A stretch of 64,000 nt of DNA from Bisporella sp. PMI_857 (lineage: Eukaryota; Ascomycota; Leotiomycetes; Helotiales; Helotiaceae): NCBI GenBank assembly GCA_021307315.1, contig JAJSPD010000060.1, positions 124,001 to 188,000 of the forward strand, given 5' to 3'. A program made the translations under genes and the position numbers. Under the pieces are notes generated by a model. The model did not search any database. It saw nothing but the letters and a program-made list of their open reading frames with translations, and was not told the DNA's origin. This document shows, one piece after another, positions 59,068-64,000 of the stretch (within the stretch, counting starts at the first letter, position 1; each line of letters begins with the position of its first letter).

Positions 59068-59477
59068 GAGTGTCGGGCGTATGGTTGTGAATGAAGAAAC
59101 ACCGGCTTCGGAGTTATGTCTTTTTTATTTCTTGTTCAGCCGAATCCAGACCAGACGGCTGGGACCACGCCAAGAAGGGTATGAAGATTACGCAAGAAAA
59201 CGTGACATTATGATCCACTTTTGACTAGATCTTATGCTAAGCCGTTTAGGCCTTAGCGTCCCAAGGACCTGCGGGAGCCAAAACTGGGGTGTGCGGCAAA
59301 TGTGTCAAGATTACGTAGCTCACAGGCTGCATCATGGTGGTTCATCCGTTTGGTTAAGAGGTACTCATCAACAAAATAATCCGATATTCACCTGGAACAG
59401 ACGACACCTATACAAAACCACACACACTATCACTAGCCGCATCCTTCCGAACAACTCTGTATTGTCAGAGCGAATTC
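59068..59477. promoter_or_regulatory. Divergent promoter region
   Basis: 410 bp between the serine O-acetyltransferase start (minus) and the next gene (plus). No specific binding site recognised. Confidence 0.4.
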
Positions 59478-60753
59478 ATGTTTTCTGCTTTTCGAAACCT
59501 ATACAACTCATTCCCAAAGCTTAGAATCAGCATGACAAGCCCTACGAAAGATGACCCTCTTGGCTACAGCCCATCCGTAGAGGATGTGCTTGCATTTAAG
59601 GATCTTCTCTTGAACCAGTTTGACCTCCCTCTCGAGCTCATCGATACCATTGTCGACTACGCAGAATACTGGCCCCACACTTCTACCACAACCAACACAT
59701 CAAGTAGCGTGATGGCTGGACGAGACGGAGAGAACCGATTCATTGTGAGTCGTCATATTTCTTGTTTCTCAACATCGCTGATCTTAGGATAGCTGCGATC
59801 TTATCCCCTCGGCTTCGTCCCAAATCAGGAACTCGAGGACCCCGGACAAATGTTGTCACAGTATAGAATTTCCTACCAATACATGGAGCCCAAGCCATGG
59901 CCAGAATCGCGTACCGTCCCACACACTGCCACAGAAGAAGTGTTCAAACTCTGGCTCGCGAAGTCGCGACCTCGTAATAAGCATCCATGCCGGAAAATAG
60001 TTTTCAGGCTCAAGAGTTATGATCAGGGTTGGGGAGGCAACCCTGATGATCGAGGCACTTATAGGGGTTCGATGACTTGGTTCGATGTTGGTATAGAGAA
60101 GGTATCAGCTACCAAGGAGAGTAAGTAATGACCTTTAATATGTACGGCCGTCAAACACTGAAGAAGGACTAGCTACGTTGCTTGAGGCGTGGGAGTTAGC
60201 TCCATTCCCTCAGTTTAGACTTAACGGTGATCTCTACGAGCCTCAGGAAGATCCAAATGTTTCACGACCACCTCTGGTCTGTAGTTTACGAACCATAAAA
60301 CCACCTACCATTGCCACACCCAAAGAAATAGACCCCATCTTCGAGCCTCCTTTCAAGAAGCAGGAGGATGGAGAAGATATGGACCCTAATACACCATCTT
60401 CTCCACAGAACCCATTTTCGGGCACTGTCCCACAACCTCCTCCAAAGCAACAAACAGTCTATAAGTTTGACCACCATCTTCTTTCCTCTGACGACACCCT
60501 TCAACACAATCTGTCTGCAACACGGGAGAGTCGAGAATATACAATTACTTGGTCATGCGATGATCATATCCATCCAGAGACGCCAGAAGCCAACGCTCTT
60601 CGCGAGATCGGCCGTGGCGGTGCTACTGCAAATGGAGATTATGTTAGAAATATGGAGGTCGGAGATGTAGTGACCGTGTGGGCAAAGGCACGTTTTCCGG
60701 GATGGGTAAATAATGTACAGGATGTGAGCATTGACCTCTACTGGGCGGTGTAA
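59478..60753 (+). CDS. Unknown fungal protein, N-terminal F-box-like segment
   Basis: Exons are 59478-59744, 59793-60120 and 60173-60753, giving 391 residues. Introns are GTGAGT...TAG (48 nt) and GTAAGT...TAG (52 nt) and the phases fit. The start may be 59478 or the ATG at 59532. Residues about 50-75 (LPLELIDTIVDYAEYWPH) read like a short F-box-type helix pair. The middle holds KIVFRLKSYDQGWGG and MTWFDVGIEKV, and the C-terminus has REYTITWSCDDH and DVVTVWAKARFPGW, beta-rich and reminiscent of a ligand- or substrate-binding sandwich. A proline-rich linker joins the two. I cannot name the family. Confidence 0.75.
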
Positions 60754-61269
60754 GGCGGTGGTAAGGAGTTTGAAACTGCAGCAAGTGAAACGATACCATT
60801 GTTCATGAATTATGAAAATAGCACGAAAAAGGAAGAATACTACGCGGTGTTGTATCTGCATTTTCACGAGAAGTAGATGCCAATATAAGCTCTTCCTCAC
60901 CTACTTGTTGTGTAAGACATATCTTCGATTTCCTGATTTCTGTCACTTGATTCGGTCCTTGTAATGGGCGATTACTAGCACCATAAATGAAGATCAGGTT
61001 CCTATAGTCATGGCCCTTCCTGAAGTAGTTTAATCGCCAGAAACAATACTAGACGAGGCAAAACACGAGCACATTCAAGAGCTGGCAACCAAAAGATGGC
61101 TACTAATTTCGATCTTCCTATTGCAACGAGACGCTCTGCTACGAGAATGTGAAACGCAATTATCTAGAACCTCATACTCATTTGGCAACGAGTTTACTAT
61201 AATCCTTTCCTATTTACAGTTTTACTATCTAACTTGTAAGTAATTGCTTTGCCTACCGAGGGTTTAAGA
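60754..61269. other. Intergenic
   Basis: AT-rich, nothing recognised; 3' flanks of two convergent genes. Confidence 0.5.
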
Positions 61270-62215
61270 TCATGAAGAAGACGATCCAGGTCGAGCCAGC
61301 CATTCAAAGACCTCAATAGCGAACCTTTCAGGCTGATCCAGCATGACCATGTGACCAACTTCAGGAATGAAAACACACTCTTTCGTCCTGCCATCCAGCC
61401 TTTTAATCAACTCCTCCACCCTCTCTCTCGGGATCCACTTGTCTTGCTCTCCCCATACGACCTTCCCATCGCACCGTACATGCGGGTAAAAATCACCATC
61501 CAGCATCTCCCTAACATCCGCATCATTCGCCTGCGCTATCTGACGGACGAAGCTCCGTTATCCTCCCACCGACGGACTACCGATCCACGGCCGGGCAAGG
61601 ATATCCTCCAAACCAGACTGTAAAACGTTGGGGTTGTAACACGCGCTCCGGATCACAGCACTGACGACCGCTTCAAAGATGCCCGGCGGCAGTTTCATAA
61701 ACGTATGCGGCTCCGACCGGGCGAGCGTGTAAAACCCGTCGCCCCAGGGCAAGACGACATTGGTATCGACGAGCATCATGGACCGGACGTCGCAATCATG
61801 AAGAAGGTGAGCTCGCAATACGATCGACCCGGCTATATCATGCGCAACGACCGCCGGCGCTGGGTGGTCTTTGCCGTTTAGCTGCACATGCTTAAGCAGT
61901 TCCGAGAGGGCCTCAGCCTGGAATTTCACAGACCTGTCTCCCGGGAAGTCGTCTTCGGCAGTCGCTGTCCCTGTGCTGCTGCCTGGATCGAAGTCCTTGC
62001 GATTGCCCGTAGCCTGGCAGGTCGTATACAAGGATCCGGTATGACCCCTTCGCTAGCAGCGCGTCGACTGTGGGCCTGAAAACGGCTGACGACCAAGGCG
62101 TACCGTAAGGGAAGACGGCATATTTCGCTGGCTGATTTGATGCTGGAGCCTTCGGCGCTGCGAGGCTATATCGGATGTTCCAGCCTTGGAAGTGGCATGT
62201 TGAAGGCAGTTCCAT
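61270..62215 (-). pseudogene. Alpha/beta-hydrolase gene with a frameshift and a stop
   Basis: From ATG 62215 the frame encodes an epoxide-hydrolase/dehalogenase-like start (VFPYGTPWSS, ILVYDLPGYGQSQ). Homology then shifts frame near 61990-62005 to FDPGSSTGTATAEDDFPGD. It continues with the nucleophile region VAHDIAGSIVLRA, DTNVVLPWGDGFY and a TAA at 61558-61560. In the same frame after the stop come FVRQIAQANDADVREML, WGEQDKWIPRE and the histidine motif VGHMVMLDQPE. There are two separate lesions in an otherwise complete gene of about 310 codons, so it is probably recently inactivated. The HDIAG nucleophile elbow suggests an aspartate nucleophile. Confidence 0.75.
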
Positions 62216-63130
62216 GTTCTTCACGCTATGTATCGATTTAATCGGGTGGATAACCTGGAAGCCGTAGTTCTGATGCCGGCACAAGATTTATATTTTTATA
62301 TTTACTGTACTTAAGGAGCATGCTCGGTTACGTCAATTTCCCTTGGTTCACCAGTGGGGGATATGATGAAATGGACGTTATATTAGCAATCCGCACCAAC
62401 TTCTCACCAAAGAATGGTAATTCAGTTTCGCTGGTAGTTGTAGAGCGCGTACATTTCTGGTGAGGCAGTCTCGATGACAGTGAAGAGAGCGCCGGGTATG
62501 CTTGGCAGCTCAAAACCGCGTGATGGATATTCATCTCCATCGTCGATGAGGAGTTTGGCATAGTTATTTTTTTTCTGAAAGAGTACTAGTGTTAGACAAG
62601 GCAAAAAGACTCGTACATTCAAGGATAGCAATGACACGATTTTTATTCAGTGACATCATGGCCATGTGACTCGATTATTAGTCATTTCATCCACGCTGGG
62701 TACGCGAGTGTGTATGAAACCTATACGCTTACTCTATTATCTCGTTATTATTTTTCTGCTTACGATGTAAGTATTTACCTCTTTTGATCGATGTTACCGC
62801 TGTAAGCACATGTTTAAAATATGGAGAACGAATATATACCCGAAAGTACAAAATCAGAATCGTGGTCGCAGCAGCGACATAAATGACATAAGGACGTCCA
62901 TTTTGCAAGTAAACAGGAGGATGTAATATCCATCAAATTATGTTGAAAATTTGTCCTGACGATACGTAAACATTACGATCCATTTTCTAAACTAGAAACA
63001 GGGGTTCTGTTGGTTGGTTATGGTAAATTAGAATTAATACTCTCCCCTTCATCCATCCTTCTCCCAAGGCGGCTGCTGTTCTTGTCATACAAGCGTTGCA
63101 GCAAAGCTCAAGCGCGAGGATCCAAAATGA
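62216..63130. other. Intergenic
   Basis: AT-rich sequence upstream of the hydrolase pseudogene; no supported gene. Confidence 0.45.
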
Positions 63131-63537
63131 ATGACCATAGACTCATGGGCCTTTGCAGACGTGGTCATCTGGGAAGAATTGAAAGCCTTCATCGAGAACA
63201 AAGGAGTTCCCTTGTCAAACATGTCGGTGGCTGGGTTGGACCAAACAACATCAGCAGTACCACAGCTCTGGGAAATACTGAAGGCTGCAGTCGAAGGCGG
63301 TCGCTGCTTGATCCTCACCTACATGCAGCGTTTATACCCAGCAAACATCGAGAGCATGTAGCTATCTGAGGAGGTCATCGCGATATTGTGGCTCTGTTGT
63401 TGAAATACAGAGCGGATCCCAATGAGGAGAACCACGCTGATCAAACAGCATTCGCCGTGGCTGTGAAAGGTAACGATTCCATGACGGCTATTCTACTCGA
63501 GGGCTTCAATCGCCACAACAAGCGCATCAAATTTTGA
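63131..63537 (+). pseudogene. Ankyrin-repeat gene remnant
   Basis: A frame from 63131 carries FADVVIWEELKAFIENKG. After a frame change near 63361-63385, an ankyrin-like unit GGHRDIVALLLKYRADPNEE and a second half-repeat (DQTAFAVAVKGNDSMTAILLEG) run to a TGA at 63535-63537. No intact start-to-stop gene is seen; splicing could rescue part of it. Confidence 0.38.
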
Positions 63538-64000
63538 AGGAATGCTTTCCTAAATCCATCCCAATTCCGAATCTTCTGTGATTCAAAAACAGCCATAAAA
63601 CCAGCTGTTGCGTTTTGGCTCCACGATTTTCAGAAGGCCATCTGACCAATACTCAGAGAGCGAACATGTAGAAATTACTCATCCTTGGACTCAATCGTTG
63701 TTGCTAATCTGCTCCAGCTATATCCCAAACAAAATATTGGTCGAGATCCCTTTCCTGTCTGATCATTGTATTGTGGTAATGATGCAAGATTCCCCAGAAG
63801 CCTGAGAGGATTTGGGATTTTGGGCGATGCGTGTAGTTTAAGTCAGAAAGTGTTGGTAGGTCTGCCCTGGTCCTGTCCTCCAAACAATAGAGGGCTACAC
63901 CAACGGGTCTAAGTAATCCAACAGATCCTCACATCATCCGCCATGCTTAGCCTTTAAAGGATCTGAGACTGCGCGTATCATTATTGCACGCATGCTATAA
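63538..64000. other. Right end of window
   Basis: No gene supported. Confidence 0.45.

Noticed and set aside
1..64000. CRISPR arrays, bacterial operons, ribosomal RNA, secondary-metabolite clusters
   Set aside because: None seen: no regularly spaced repeats, no rRNA signatures, and no PKS/NRPS/terpene synthase genes.

Overview
The window reads as nuclear DNA of a filamentous ascomycete (Pezizomycotina, most likely Leotiomycetes; the class is an inference from gene content). The evidence is short introns with GTAAGT-type donors and CTAAC/CTGAC branch sites, a fungal 21 kDa (NUXM-type) complex I subunit, a 2EXR-domain gene, a Csm3/Swi3 gene and a CysA-type serine O-acetyltransferase. Nothing bacterial, viral or CRISPR-like was seen.

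Layout. 1-5.9 kb: ureG (3' end cut by the window edge), a CECR5-type HAD hydrolase and a Cps1-like family 2 glycosyltransferase. 6.4-13.6 kb is an accessory island. It holds two diverged paralogues of a small secreted cysteine-rich protein with the same three-exon layout. Between them lies a wrecked FHA-domain protein kinase gene interrupted by a candidate solo LTR. A tRNA-Asp with a 10-nt intron and a second solo LTR with a perfect 5-bp target duplication follow. 13.8-19.6 kb: an Aim9-like APH-fold kinase, an orphan small protein, a frameshifted F-box gene and a small membrane protein. 19.6-24.8 kb is a long gene-poor stretch ending in the C/T-rich leader of a Whi3/Scw1-type RNA-binding protein. 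26.6-30.1 kb is gene-poor with unassigned coding-like debris.

30.1-40.4 kb is a compact housekeeping block: TAD2 (tRNA A34 deaminase), NUXM and CSM3 (divergent, sharing a 236-bp promoter region), SKI2 (RNA helicase of the exosome cofactor), a 71-residue small protein and a DMT-family transporter. 40.4-45.6 kb is gene-poor. 45.6-64 kb: a secreted CAP/PR-1 protein, a DUF255/SPATA20-type thioredoxin-fold protein, a 2EXR gene with an in-frame stop, a single-pass membrane protein with a lectin-like ectodomain, a putative tail-anchored protein, serine O-acetyltransferase, an unknown conserved-looking protein, an alpha/beta-hydrolase pseudogene with two lesions, and an ankyrin remnant.

The genes do not form one pathway. 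TAD2, SKI2 and the Whi3-like protein all act on RNA, but their proximity looks incidental. The most unusual parts are the island with the secreted-protein pair and dead kinase, and the receptor-like lectin-fold protein at 53.3-55.7 kb with evenly spaced acidic SP motifs in its tail. Exon limits were worked out by eye from splice consensus, reading phase and family alignment from memory; no search was run.
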